From a bacterium (lineage in GTDB: Bacteria; Bacillota; Bacilli; Lactobacillales; Streptococcaceae): a stretch of DNA of 64,000 nucleotides. Both the position numbers and the translations under genes were made by a program. The notes below the pieces were generated by a model that was not told the origin of the DNA, searched no databases, and saw only the letters and a list, made by a program, of their open reading frames with translations. Below, in pieces: positions 45,388 through 54,062 of this stretch. The stretch's first letter is position 1. Each line of letters opens with the position of its first letter. The stretch lies in the NCBI GenBank assembly GCA_905221505.1, contig CAJNDL010000001.1, positions 1-64,000 on the forward strand. The letters run 5' to 3'.

Positions 45388-45978
45388 ATGTCTCAAATTG
45401 AAAGAATCAAGCAGGCTATTATGGCGGATCCGCAGAATGCCAGCTATACAGAGCGTGGCATTGAGCCTCTCTTTGCAGCGCCAAAGACTGCTCGCATCAA
45501 TATCATCGGTCAGGCACCGGGACTTAAAACCCAAAAGGCAGGCCTTTACTGGAAAGATAAGAGTGGTGACCGCCTGAGAGAATGGCTAGGTGTGGATGAA
45601 GATACCTTTTACAATTCAGGTTATTTTGCTGTTCTGCCTATGGATTTTTACTTTCCAGGACATGGCAAGTCAGGTGACCTGCCGCCGAGAACTGGCTTTG
45701 CAGAAAAATGGCATCCGCAGCTCTTGCAAGAATTACCAGATATTCAGTTAACCCTCTTGATTGGCCAGTATGCCCAAGCCTACTATTTACATGAGAAAGT
45801 TAGTGGTAAGGTGACAGAGAGAGTTCGACGCTATCAGGATTATCTGCCAGACTATTTTCCACTGGTTCACCCCTCACCGCGAAATCAAATCTGGATGGCT
45901 AAAAATACTTGGTTTGAGTCAGAAGTGGTGCCAGATTTGAAAAAAAGAATTAAAACCATTATAGGAGAAAAAGAATGA
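45388..45978 (+). CDS. Uracil-DNA-glycosylase family protein
   Basis: This 196-aa protein has the UDG-superfamily motif A variant IIGQAPGLKT (about 36-45) and motif B VHPSPRNQIW (about 163-172). The Asp/Asn nature of motif A differs from classic family 1 Ung, so the substrate may not be uracil. It overlaps the rhodanese gene by 4 nt. Confidence 0.82.
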   Translation: MSQIERIKQAIMADPQNASYTERGIEPLFAAPKTARINIIGQAPGLKTQKAGLYWKDKSGDRLREWLGVDEDTFYNSGYFAVLPMDFYFPGHGKSGDLPPRTGFAEKWHPQLLQELPDIQLTLLIGQYAQAYYLHEKVSGKVTERVRRYQDYLPDYFPLVHPSPRNQIWMAKNTWFESEVVPDLKKRIKTIIGEKE

Positions 45979-46262
45979 AAGAAATTTCCTTTGACGCATT
46001 TTACCAGCTTTACCAAAACGACCAACTTTCTCTAGTGGACGTGAGAGAAGTGGATGAGTTTGAAGCTCTTCATTTAGAAGGTGCCTATAACCTACCGCTT
46101 AGTCAATTGGCTGATACCTTTGATCAGTTGGACAAGGACCAGTTACATTATGTTATTTGCAAATCTGGAATGAGATCGGCGCGTGCTTGTCAATTTCTAG
46201 CTGAACAAGGTTATGAAGTTATCAATGTTCAAGGTGGCATGTTAGCCTTTGAAGAACTGTAA
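45975..46262 (+). CDS. Single-domain rhodanese-like sulfurtransferase
   Basis: This 95-aa protein has DVREVDEFEALHLEGAYNLPL and active-site loop CKSGMRS with the catalytic Cys (near residue 61). The active-site Cys and GMRS loop fit a sulfur carrier rather than a phosphatase. Confidence 0.9.
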   Translation: MKEISFDAFYQLYQNDQLSLVDVREVDEFEALHLEGAYNLPLSQLADTFDQLDKDQLHYVICKSGMRSARACQFLAEQGYEVINVQGGMLAFEEL

Positions 46263-46268
46263 ACAGTA

Positions 46269-46313
46269 GACTTTCTCCTACTTGGTGTGGACTGGGTAGG
46301 AGAGTTTTATTTT
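46269..46313 (+). terminator. Terminator after the rhodanese gene
   Basis: Stem gactttctcctac with gtaggagagttt, then TTATTTTT. Confidence 0.75.
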
Positions 46314-46389
46314 TAGACAATTCTCATTTTTGAGAATCTTGAAAACATTCAATATTTACTTCGTGATACTTTTTTCATACTCTTATTCA

Positions 46390-46398
46390 TGATATACT
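46390..46398 (+). promoter_or_regulatory. brnQ extended -10
   Basis: TGaTATACT with -10 at 46393-46398, 35 bp before the start; no clear -35. Confidence 0.5.
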
Positions 46399-46432
46399 AA
46401 GTCAGTATTTTATAAATATGAAGGAGATTTTC

Positions 46433-47758
46433 ATGGCTAAAAAAGGTGCCCTAACAGGTTTACTCCTGTTTGGAATATTTTTTGGTGCGGGGAACTTGAT
46501 TTTTCCGCCTTCTCTAGGTGCTCTATCTGGAGAACATTTTCTTCCTGCCATCGCAGGTTTTGTCTTTTCAGGTGTCGGTATCGCCGTCTTGACTCTGATT
46601 ATTGGAACGTTAAATCCTAAAGGATATATCTACGAGATTTCAACAAAGATAGCGCCTTGGTTTGCGACTCTATACCTCTCAGTTCTTTACTTGTCAATCG
46701 GTCCATTCTTTGCTATCCCACGTACTGCTACAACAGCTTACGAAGTAGGGATTAGCCCTCTTTTGTCGGATGCAAATAAAGGTCTTGGCTTGATTGTCTT
46801 TACGGTTCTGTATTTTGCAGCAGCCTATCTAATCTCGCTTAATCCATCAAAAATCTTAGACCGCATTGGACGTATTTTAACGCCAGTCTTTGCGATTTTG
46901 ATTGTTATCTTGGTTGTTCTGGGAGCTTTCAAATACGGTGGCACAAGTCCTCAAGCTGCTTCAGCTGCTTATCAAGCTTCTGCCTTTGGTACAGGTTTCC
47001 TAGAAGGTTACAATACCTTGGACGCCCTTGCTTCAGTTGCCTTTAGCGTAATTGCAGTTCAAACCTTGAAACAACTTGGATTTTCAAGTAAGAAAGAATA
47101 CATTTCAACTATTTGGGTGGTTGGTATCGTTGTTGCCCTTGCCTTCAGTGCTCTTTACATCGGTTTAGGTTTCCTTGGAAATCATTTCCCAGTACCTGCT
47201 GAAGCGATGAAGGGTGGAACACCAGGTGTTTACATCTTGTCACAAGCCACTCAAGAAATCTTTGGTTCAACAGCTCAACTATTCCTTGCAGCTATGGTTA
47301 CTGTAACCTGCTTCACAACAACAGTTGGTTTGATTGTGTCGACAGCTGAGTTCTTTAATGAACGCTTCCCACAAATCAGCTACAAGGTTTATGCGACAGC
47401 CTTTACCTTGATTGGATTTGCGATTGCCAATTTGGGTCTTGATGCAATTATCAAGTACTCAATCCCTGTACTGGTTATCTTGTACCCAATCACAATTGCC
47501 ATTGTTATGATTGTCATTGTCAACAAATTTGTGGCTCTTTCAAAACCAGGTATGCAGTTGACAATTGCTGTTGTTACAGCCATTGCCATTGCAAGCGTAT
47601 TAGGAAGCTCATTTAAAGTTGAGTTTCTTGCAAACCTTGTCAACGCTCTTCCATTTGCCAAGGCTTCACTCCCATGGTTGGTACCAGCCGTTGTCGGAAT
47701 CCTGCTCTCATTGGTTTTACCAAACAAGCAAGAAAGTGATGTTTTTGAAATGGAATAA
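46433..47758 (+). CDS. brnQ: Branched-chain amino-acid carrier BrnQ (LIVCS family)
   Basis: This 441-aa sodium-coupled permease has about 12 membrane helices. The LIVCS start reads GLLLFGIFFGAGNLIFPP (8-25), which holds the ion-binding unwound helix. ATG 46433 has AAGGAG 6 bp upstream; that sequence itself lies in an in-frame ATG-AAG-GAG at 46418, which is rejected. Confidence 0.94.
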   Translation: MAKKGALTGLLLFGIFFGAGNLIFPPSLGALSGEHFLPAIAGFVFSGVGIAVLTLIIGTLNPKGYIYEISTKIAPWFATLYLSVLYLSIGPFFAIPRTATTAYEVGISPLLSDANKGLGLIVFTVLYFAAAYLISLNPSKILDRIGRILTPVFAILIVILVVLGAFKYGGTSPQAASAAYQASAFGTGFLEGYNTLDALASVAFSVIAVQTLKQLGFSSKKEYISTIWVVGIVVALAFSALYIGLGFLGNHFPVPAEAMKGGTPGVYILSQATQEIFGSTAQLFLAAMVTVTCFTTTVGLIVSTAEFFNERFPQISYKVYATAFTLIGFAIANLGLDAIIKYSIPVLVILYPITIAIVMIVIVNKFVALSKPGMQLTIAVVTAIAIASVLGSSFKVEFLANLVNALPFAKASLPWLVPAVVGILLSLVLPNKQESDVFEME

Positions 47759-47763
47759 TCACT

Positions 47764-47809
47764 AAAATCACTTTTGTAGCCAAGTCTACAGGGGTGATTT
47801 TCTTTTTTT
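47764..47809 (+). terminator. brnQ terminator
   Basis: Stem aaaatcac...gtag with ctac...gtgatttt, then C and seven T. Confidence 0.85.
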
Positions 47810-47824
47810 ATCCGATGATAAATG

Positions 47825-47833
47825 TGTTATAAT
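47825..47833 (+). promoter_or_regulatory. Promoter of the M42-HIT-ldcB unit
   Basis: Extended -10 TGtTATAAT with -10 at 47828-47833, 23 bp before the first gene. Confidence 0.6.
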
Positions 47834-47855
47834 AGGTAGCAAAAGAGGTGAAGAA

Positions 47856-48893
47856 ATGAATCAAACAGTAGAATATATCAAAGAACTGACAGCCATTGCA
47901 TCGCCAACAGGCTTCACTCGTGAGATTTCAAACTATTTAGTCAAGACTTTAGAAGGTTTTGGTTACCAGCCAGTTCGTACAGCCAAGGGCGGTGTCAATG
48001 TAACTATCAAAGGTCAAAATGATGAGCAACACCGCTATGTGACTGCCCATGTAGATACGCTTGGTGCTATTGTCCGTGCTGTCAAACCAGATGGCCGTCT
48101 CAAACTGGATCGTATCGGTGGTTTTCCTTGGAACATGATCGAAGGTGAAAACTGTATCATTCATGTGGCTAGCACAGGTGAAAAAGTATCAGGAACCATC
48201 CTTATCCACCAAACTTCTTGCCATGTCTACAAGGATGCAGGAACTGCAGAACGTACTCAGGACAATATGGAAGTGCGTTTGGATGCAAAAGTAAGCAATG
48301 AAAAAGAAACTCGTGCTCTTGGGATTGAGGTTGGTGATTTTATCAGCTTTGATCCACGAACTGTCGTAACTGAGACAGGTTTTATCAAGTCTCGTCATTT
48401 GGATGACAAGGTCAGCGCAGCGATTTTGCTCAACCTGCTTCGCACTTATAAGGAAGAGAAGATTGAATTGCCGGTTACAACCCATTTTGCTTTCTCAGTC
48501 TTTGAAGAAGTGGGACACGGTGCTAACTCTAATATTCCTGCTCAGGTAGTAGAATATCTGGCTGTGGATATGGGAGCTATGGGCGATGACCAGCAGACAG
48601 ATGAATATACAGTGTCTATCTGCGTCAAGGATGCTTCAGGTCCTTATCACTATGACTTCCGTCAACACTTGGTGGCTTTGGCGAAAGAGCAAGATATTCC
48701 ATTTAAGTTGGATATCTATCCATTTTATGGATCGGATGCTTCAGCGGCCATGTCTGCAGGGGCAGAGGTTAAACACGCCCTTCTTGGTGCTGGTATTGAG
48801 TCTAGTCACTCATATGAACGCACTCATATTGACTCGGTGGTCGCAACGGAGCGTATGGTTGATGCCTATCTTAAGAGCGGGTTGGTAGACTAA
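47856..48893 (+). CDS. M42-family aminopeptidase/cellulase-like metallopeptidase
   Basis: This 345-aa member of M42 (FrvX/PepA-like) has TAHVDTLGAIV (metal His and Asp, about 64-74), the second ligands in SRHLDDKVSA and VFEEVGHGA, and the late DASAAMSAG and HSYER motifs. It is likely a cytosolic di-zinc aminopeptidase; the name FrvX reflects only homology. The HIT gene starts 2 bp after it. Confidence 0.88.
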   Translation: MNQTVEYIKELTAIASPTGFTREISNYLVKTLEGFGYQPVRTAKGGVNVTIKGQNDEQHRYVTAHVDTLGAIVRAVKPDGRLKLDRIGGFPWNMIEGENCIIHVASTGEKVSGTILIHQTSCHVYKDAGTAERTQDNMEVRLDAKVSNEKETRALGIEVGDFISFDPRTVVTETGFIKSRHLDDKVSAAILLNLLRTYKEEKIELPVTTHFAFSVFEEVGHGANSNIPAQVVEYLAVDMGAMGDDQQTDEYTVSICVKDASGPYHYDFRQHLVALAKEQDIPFKLDIYPFYGSDASAAMSAGAEVKHALLGAGIESSHSYERTHIDSVVATERMVDAYLKSGLVD

Positions 48894-48894
48894 T

Positions 48895-49365
48895 ATGTGC
48901 CTGATTTGCCAGAGAATTAACCTCATCAAAGCTGGAGAAAATCCCTATTTTGTCAAAGAATTGGAAACAGGCTATCTTGTGATTGGAGACCACCAGTATT
49001 TTGCAGGCTATAGTCTCTTTCTAGCCAAGGAACATGTCACCGAATTGCACCATTTAGAAAAGGAAACAAGACTCCGTTTTCTAGAGGAAATGAGTGTGGT
49101 CCAAGAGGCAGTTGCTAAGGCTTTTGCTGCTGAGAAAATGAATATCGAACTGCTAGGGAATGGCGATGCTCATCTTCATTGGCATTTGTTTCCTAGACGA
49201 ACAGGTGATATGAATGGTCACGGTCTCAAGGGGCGTGGGCCAGTCTGGTGGGTTCCCTTTGAAGAAATGACCTCAGAAACCTGCCAAGCAAAACCAGATG
49301 AGATTAAAAAACTAGTTAAACGTTTATCGTCAGAGGTAGATAAACTATTAGAAATAAAGGAGTAA
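48895..49365 (+). CDS. HIT-family hydrolase
   Basis: This 156-aa protein has the histidine triad as HLHWHLF (about 94-100). The N-terminus carries CLIC, a possible half metal site. It probably hydrolyses a nucleotide phosphoester. It is packed between M42 and ldcB with 1-3 bp gaps. Confidence 0.88.
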   Translation: MCLICQRINLIKAGENPYFVKELETGYLVIGDHQYFAGYSLFLAKEHVTELHHLEKETRLRFLEEMSVVQEAVAKAFAAEKMNIELLGNGDAHLHWHLFPRRTGDMNGHGLKGRGPVWWVPFEEMTSETCQAKPDEIKKLVKRLSSEVDKLLEIKE

Positions 49366-49367
49366 AA

Positions 49368-50084
49368 ATGAAAAAAAGATACCTTGTCTTGACAGCCTTG
49401 CTAGTCTTGAGTCTAGCAGCTTGTTCACAAGAAAAAGCAAAAAATGAAGATGGCGCAGCTAAGACAGAACAAACAGCCAAAGCTGATGGAACAGTTGGCA
49501 GTAAATCTCAAGGAGCTGCTCAGAAAAAAGCAGAAGTGGTCAATAAAGGAGACTACTACAGCATCCAAGGGAAATACGATGAAATCATCGTAGCTAATAA
49601 ACACTATCCATTGTCTAAAGACTATAATCCAGGGGAAAATCCAACAGCCAAGGCTGAGTTGGTCAAACTCATAAAAGCTATGCAAGAGGCAGGTTTCCCA
49701 ATCAGTGACCATTACAGTGGCTTTAGAAGTTATGAAACTCAGACCAAGCTCTATCAAGATTATGTCAATCAAGATGGGAAAGAAGCTGCCGACCGATACT
49801 CTGCCCGTCCTGGCTATAGCGAGCATCAGACAGGCTTGGCCTTTGATGTGATTGGGACAAATGGTGATTTGGTGACAGAAGAGAAGGCAGCTCAATGGCT
49901 CTTGGACCATGCGGCTGATTATGGTTTTGTTGTCCGTTATCTCAAAGGCAAGGAAAAGGAAACAGGCTATATGGCTGAGGAATGGCATCTTCGTTATGTC
50001 GGAAAAGAAGCCAAAGAAATTGCTGAGAGTGGTCTCAGCTTGGAAGAATACTATGGGTTTGAAGGCGGAGATTACGTCGATTAA
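49368..50084 (+). CDS. ldcB: LD-carboxypeptidase lipoprotein (LdcB/DacB, VanY family)
   Basis: This 238-aa zinc peptidase trims the terminal D-Ala from tetrapeptides of peptidoglycan. The lipobox is LSLAAC (Cys near 19). The catalytic domain has SGFRSYETQTKLY, HQTGLAFDV (His and Asp ligands) and EWHLRYVG (Glu and His ligand). A low-complexity linker (about 20-60) reaches from membrane to wall. Confidence 0.92.
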   Translation: MKKRYLVLTALLVLSLAACSQEKAKNEDGAAKTEQTAKADGTVGSKSQGAAQKKAEVVNKGDYYSIQGKYDEIIVANKHYPLSKDYNPGENPTAKAELVKLIKAMQEAGFPISDHYSGFRSYETQTKLYQDYVNQDGKEAADRYSARPGYSEHQTGLAFDVIGTNGDLVTEEKAAQWLLDHAADYGFVVRYLKGKEKETGYMAEEWHLRYVGKEAKEIAESGLSLEEYYGFEGGDYVD

Positions 50085-50100
50085 AAAATAAACTTTTCTC

Positions 50101-50128
50101 TTGCAATTCTAGATAAATAGTGTATAAT
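50101..50128 (+). promoter_or_regulatory. rplK promoter
   Basis: TTGCAA (50101-50106), a 16-bp spacer and TATAAT (50123-50128). Confidence 0.8.
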
Positions 50129-50134
50129 AGATGG

Positions 50135-50187
50135 GTATGTGAAAAGCATACTTGTGGGAGGTAAAAATCTTTAATTACCGCCAAAAC
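50135..50187 (+). promoter_or_regulatory. rplK leader hairpins
   Basis: A hairpin gtatg/catac is followed by a second, ggtaa...ttacc, in the about 80-nt leader. The form suits a ribosomal-protein autoregulatory leader, but no L11 or L1 site was matched. Confidence 0.4.
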
Positions 50188-50206
50188 CACAAAGGAGGAT
50201 TTAAAA

Positions 50207-50632
50207 ATGGCTAAAAAAGTCGAAAAACTTGTAAAATTGCAAATCCCTGCTGGTAAAGCTACACCAGCTCCACCGGTTGGACCTGCTCTTGGTCAAGCTG
50301 GTATCAACATCATGGGATTCACAAAAGAGTTCAACGCTCGTACAGCTGACCAAGCTGGTATGATTATTCCAGTTGTTATCTCAGTTTACGAAGATAAATC
50401 ATTTACTTTCATCACTAAAACACCACCAGCTGCTGTTCTTTTGAAAAAAGCTGCAGGTGTTGAAAAAGGATCAGGTACACCTAACAAAACTAAAGTTGCT
50501 ACAGTTACTCGTGCGCAAGTACAAGAAATTGCAGAAACTAAGATGCCAGATTTGAACGCAGCAAACGTAGAGTCTGCAATGCGTATGATCGAAGGTACTG
50601 CTCGTTCTATGGGATTCACTGTTGTTGACTAA
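50207..50632 (+). CDS. rplK: 50S ribosomal protein L11
   Basis: This 141-aa protein binds the 23S rRNA GTPase centre. It opens with the family N-terminus [29 protein letters not shown] (split) and ends with a C-terminal RNA-binding domain. A very strong AAAGGAGG precedes the ATG, and codon use is highly biased, as in other translation genes. Confidence 0.98.
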   Translation: MAKKVEKLVKLQIPAGKATPAPPVGPALGQAGINIMGFTKEFNARTADQAGMIIPVVISVYEDKSFTFITKTPPAAVLLKKAAGVEKGSGTPNKTKVATVTRAQVQEIAETKMPDLNAANVESAMRMIEGTARSMGFTVVD

Positions 50633-50838
50633 TCAATAACACAGTAGAAAATCTCACAGCAGTCTATTAGTTACTTTTCATACTAGGCAAGTGACTGAGG
50701 CTTGTACTTGGGTACAGCAAGGGAACTTAACGACGTAGGAAAAGAGTCTAATAGACTGGAAACCCGCAAGACTTCATCATTTCGAGAAGTGACGTGGGAG
50801 ATGAAAATCGATTGAACCACTTACAAGGAGAATAGAAA
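50633..50838 (+). promoter_or_regulatory. Structured rplK-rplA spacer, possible L1 leader
   Basis: These 206 bp have no gene. A perfect 11-bp stem pairs cagtctattag (50660-50670) with ctaatagactg (50748-50758). Inside is a smaller hairpin tgtac-ttgg-gtaca (50703-50716). L1 autoregulates by binding its own mRNA in many bacteria, so this could be the L1 target; the match to the rRNA site was not demonstrated. Confidence 0.45.
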
Positions 50839-51528
50839 ATGGCTAAAAAAAGCAAACAACTTCGTGCTGCTCTTGAGAAAATCGACAGCACAAAAGCATA
50901 CAGCGTAGAAGAAGCTGTAGCACTTGCAAAAGAAACTAACTTTGCAAAATTTGACGCAACTGTAGAAGTTGCTTACAACTTGAACATCGACGTTAAAAAA
51001 GCTGACCAACAAATCCGTGGAGCAATGGTATTGCCAAACGGTACTGGTAAAACTTCACGCGTTCTTGTTTTCGCACGTGGTGCAAAAGCTGAAGAAGCAA
51101 AAGCTGCTGGTGCAGACTTTGTTGGTGAAGATGACCTTGTTGCTAAAATCAACGACGGTTGGTTGGATTTCGACGTAGTTATCGCTACACCTGACATGAT
51201 GGCTCTTGTTGGACGTCTTGGACGTGTCCTTGGACCACGTAACTTGATGCCAAACCCTAAAACTGGTACTGTAACAATGGATGTTGCTAAAGCAGTTGAA
51301 GAGTCTAAAGGTGGTAAAATCACTTACCGTGCTGACCGTGCAGGTAACGTTCAAGCAATCATCGGTAAAGTATCATTTGAAGCTGAAAAATTGGTTGAAA
51401 ACTTTAAAGCTTTCAACGAAACAATCCAAAAAGCAAAACCAGCTACAGCTAAAGGAACTTACGTAACAAACTTGACTATCACAACTACTCAAGGTGTTGG
51501 TATCAAAGTTGACGTAAACTCACTTTAA
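50839..51528 (+). CDS. rplA: 50S ribosomal protein L1
   Basis: This 229-aa stalk protein has the expected [27 protein letters not shown] start region and the [11 protein letters not shown] loop. RBS AAGGAG precedes the ATG. Confidence 0.98.
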
Positions 51529-51548
51529 TCAGTAGTTTATAAACAAGG

Positions 51549-51574
51549 GCGAGTACGAAAGTGCTCGTTTTTTT
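51549..51574 (+). terminator. rplKA terminator
   Basis: Stem cgagtac/gtgctcg (one wobble) with GAAA loop and seven T. Confidence 0.85.
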
Positions 51575-51722
51575 ATGCGACTATTAGTCCGTCTCGCTCC
51601 GCTAGGTGCGAGACAAAAAAACCACCCGCTATGCGGGTGCGCGTCGAAGGTTATACCCCAAAAACTCCAAACGCGATACAATAAAGGTGTTCAAGCCAAT
51701 TGTAAAGCGAAAGGAGAAAAAT

Positions 51723-52187
51723 ATGGCACAAAAGGCACATAGTTTATCACACACAAAGTGGATGTGTAAATATCACATTGTGTTCACCCCTAAGTATAGA
51801 CGAAAAGTCATTTATAATCAATATCGAAGTAGTTTAGGAGAAATATTTCATCGATTATGTAGTTATAAAGGTGTTGAGATTATCGAAGGACACTTAATGC
51901 CTGATCATGTACATATGTTAGTAAGTATTCCACCCAGGATAAGTGTTTCAAGTTTCATGGGTTATTTAAAAGGCAAAAGTGCACTCATGATGTTTGACAA
52001 ACACGCCAATCTCAAGTACAAGTTTGGGAATCGGCATTTTTGGGCGGAAGGTTATTATGTGAGTACGGTTGGACTCAATGAAGCCACAATTAAGAAATAT
52101 ATTCAAGAACAGGAAAAGCATGATATAACACTAGATAAATTGAGTGTAAAAGAATATGAGGATCCCTTTAGGGATAGTGGTAAGTAA
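51723..52187 (+). CDS. tnpA: IS200-family Y1 HUH transposase TnpA
   Basis: This 154-aa single-strand transposase has the HUH motif HVHML (about 61-65), preceded by EGHLMPD, and the catalytic Tyr in EGYYVSTVG near 118-119. Length is typical and no frameshift is visible, so it may be active. ATG 51723 has GAAAGGAG upstream; a longer frame from 51606 would run through the left-end hairpin and is rejected. Confidence 0.92.
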   Translation: MAQKAHSLSHTKWMCKYHIVFTPKYRRKVIYNQYRSSLGEIFHRLCSYKGVEIIEGHLMPDHVHMLVSIPPRISVSSFMGYLKGKSALMMFDKHANLKYKFGNRHFWAEGYYVSTVGLNEATIKKYIQEQEKHDITLDKLSVKEYEDPFRDSGK

Positions 52188-52194
52188 TACTAAA

Positions 52195-52294
52195 GCCTCT
52201 TTAAGAGGCAAGTGACGAGTCAAGAGCAATAAGGCTTGAACAACGTGAAAGCCAGCGTCTTTAGGCGCTGGCTGGTAATTTGGGCTTATAGCCC
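52195..52294 (+). ncRNA. Hairpin array in the right part of the IS element
   Basis: Three stems follow tnpA: gcctct/agaggc (52195-52209), agccagcg/cgctggct (52250-52273) and gggct/agccc (52282-52294). Stacked hairpins ahead of the right end resemble the guide-RNA (omega/reRNA) zone of tnpB-bearing relatives, but no tnpB is present. They could equally be terminators that protect tnpA from outside transcription. Confidence 0.35.
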
Positions 52295-52319
52295 TGATAC
52301 AAACCACCCGTTAGACGGG

Positions 52320-52568
52320 AGGTCATGATTGGTACGGCGAGTATGTCGTTCATCTGGGGTGCAACTCCTCTTTGGGGATTATCTACTAGTGAACCTATAT
52401 GTGCAAATTACGTGAGCAATTGAATCCGAACTAGAGAGGTGACTAATAGATTTGTGCTATAGTCATGGCAGACTATATGTTTTGGATTCTAGTCTATCAA
52501 ACAATAGATTAGAATTATCAGATAATATCATTTTATGTTATAATGAAGAAAAAAACAGAGGTGTTCAA
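52320..52568. other. Gap upstream of the methyltransferase, with promoter
   Basis: No gene here. The first part has GC-mixed sequence that could belong to the element's flank. The likely promoter is the extended -10 TGtTATAAT (-10 at 52539-52544) with TTATCA 18 bp upstream. Confidence 0.45.
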
Positions 52569-53327
52569 ATGTCAGAAGCAGGTCATAAGTTTTTAGCGAA
52601 ACTGGGGAAAAAACGCTTACGTCCAGGTGGAAAACGTGCCACAGATTGGTTAATTGCGGAAGGAGGATTTTCAAAAGAAAAGAGAATACTAGAGGTTGCG
52701 TGTAATAGGGGAACTACAGCAATTGAGTTGGCACAGTGTTTTTGTTGTAAGATAACTGCTGTTGATATGGATGGTCAAGCTTTAGAAGTGGCTAAAAAAT
52801 CTGCTGAAATGGCAGGTGTTGGGCATCTAATCAGGTTTGAAAGAGCTAATGCAATGAAACTTCCTTATGAAGATGCTAGTTTTGATATTGTTATAAATGA
52901 AGCTATGCTGACTATGCAAGCCGATCAAGCTAAGAAAAAATGTGTAATGGAGTATCTAAGGGTTTTAAAACCTGGAGGTCTTCTCCTGACACATGATGTG
53001 CTTCTTAAGGAAGCTAAAGAGTCTGTCAGACAGGAATTGTCGCAAGCAATTCATGTAAATGTAGGTCCTTTAACTCAAGATGGTTGGGAACAGGTGATGA
53101 TAGAATCAGGTTATTGTGATGTGAAAGTATTGACTGGTGAAATGACATTAATGAAATTATCGGGTATGATTTATGACGAAGGTTGGCTAGGAACCTTGAA
53201 AATTTGTGTAAATGCTTGTAAAAAGGAGAATAGAAAGCAGTTTTTAACTATGTATAAAATGTTTGATAAGAATAAAAAGAACTTGGGCTTTATTGCTATG
53301 GCTAGTCATAAATCGTCAAATCGTTAG
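52569..53327 (+). CDS. Class I SAM-dependent methyltransferase
   Basis: This 252-aa protein has SAM-binding motif I in altered form (LEVACNRGTTAIELA, about 38-52), the acidic end of strand 2 (ITAVDMD) and the DIVINEAML motif IV region. The second glycine of the usual E/DxGxGxG is Ala-Cys here. The substrate is unknown, and UbiE-like small-molecule methylation is the best guess. ATG 52569 is preferred over an upstream in-frame start at 52452, which lies before the promoter. Confidence 0.8.
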   Translation: MSEAGHKFLAKLGKKRLRPGGKRATDWLIAEGGFSKEKRILEVACNRGTTAIELAQCFCCKITAVDMDGQALEVAKKSAEMAGVGHLIRFERANAMKLPYEDASFDIVINEAMLTMQADQAKKKCVMEYLRVLKPGGLLLTHDVLLKEAKESVRQELSQAIHVNVGPLTQDGWEQVMIESGYCDVKVLTGEMTLMKLSGMIYDEGWLGTLKICVNACKKENRKQFLTMYKMFDKNKKNLGFIAMASHKSSNR

Positions 53328-53372
53328 ATAATCATTGAAGTTAACTTTTCCTTTTTTCTTTCTTAAAAAATA

Positions 53373-53381
53373 TGCTATAAT
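53373..53381 (+). promoter_or_regulatory. apt promoter
   Basis: Extended -10 TGcTATAAT with -10 at 53376-53381, 32 bp before the start. Confidence 0.6.
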
Positions 53382-53412
53382 AGAGAGTAAAAACTTTGAA
53401 AGAAAGAAAAAG

Positions 53413-53925
53413 ATGAATTTAAAAGATTATATTGCAACAATTGAAAATTATCCAAAGGAAGGCATCACCTTCCGTGATATCAGTCCCTTGATGGCTGATG
53501 GAAATGCTTATAGCTACGCTGTTCGTGAAATTGTTCAGTATGCTACTGACAAGAAAATCGACATGATTGTAGGTCCTGAGGCTCGTGGTTTTATCGTGGG
53601 TTGTCCCGTTGCCTTTGAGTTGGGAATTGGTTTTGCCCCTGTTCGTAAGCCAGGGAAATTGCCACGTGAAGTCATTTCTGCTGACTATGAAAAAGAATAC
53701 GGTGTTGATACCTTGACTATGCACGCGGATGCCATCAAGCCAGGTCAACGTGTTCTTATCGTAGACGACCTCTTGGCGACAGGTGGTACTGTTAAGGCAA
53801 CCATCGAGATGATTGAAAAACTTGGTGGTATTGTAGCAGGTTGTGCCTTCCTTGTTGAATTGGATGAATTGAACGGCCGTGAAAAAATCGGTGACTACGA
53901 TTACAAAGTTCTCATGCATTATTAA
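53413..53925 (+). CDS. apt: Adenine phosphoribosyltransferase
   Basis: This 170-aa enzyme makes AMP from adenine and PRPP. The PRPP loop reads [14 protein letters not shown] (about 117-130). The catalytic loop and start [18 protein letters not shown] are intact. ATG 53413 gives the standard length; an upstream start at 53335 passes through the promoter and is rejected. Confidence 0.96.
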   Translation: MNLKDYIATIENYPKEGITFRDISPLMADGNAYSYAVREIVQYATDKKIDMIVGPEARGFIVGCPVAFELGIGFAPVRKPGKLPREVISADYEKEYGVDTLTMHADAIKPGQRVLIVDDLLATGGTVKATIEMIEKLGGIVAGCAFLVELDELNGREKIGDYDYKVLMHY

Positions 53926-53927
53926 TG

Positions 53928-53953
53928 AAAAACAGTCCCTAGGGCTGTTTTCT
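53928..53953 (+). terminator. apt terminator
   Basis: Stem aaaacagtccc/agggctgtttt, then TCTCT. Confidence 0.7.
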
Positions 53954-54003
53954 CTACATTAGGATATAAAAATAGACTATAGCTAGTTAGAGAAAAACTA
54001 TAA

Positions 54004-54032
54004 TTGAAAACTATACCTTCTTGCAGTATAAT
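54004..54032 (+). promoter_or_regulatory. metA promoter
   Basis: TTGAAA (54004-54009), a 17-bp spacer and TATAAT (54027-54032). The start would lie before the BOX element, giving a leader of about 220 nt that contains the BOX. No MET-box was found nearby. Confidence 0.75.
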
Positions 54033-54062
54033 AAAAGGACTAAGTGTTTGAGATTTAGTTTC

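Larger units (their letters stand above)
51619..52319 (+). mobile_element. IS200-type insertion element
   Basis: It holds one Y1 transposase and no tnpB. Both ends carry the same-strand sequence aaaccacccg beginning a hairpin: left stem cacccg/cgggtg (51623-51639), right stem cccg/cggg (52307-52319). Subterminal hairpins on one strand, instead of inverted terminal repeats, are the mark of IS200/IS605 elements. The exact cleavage sites and target tetranucleotide could not be fixed. Confidence 0.75.
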
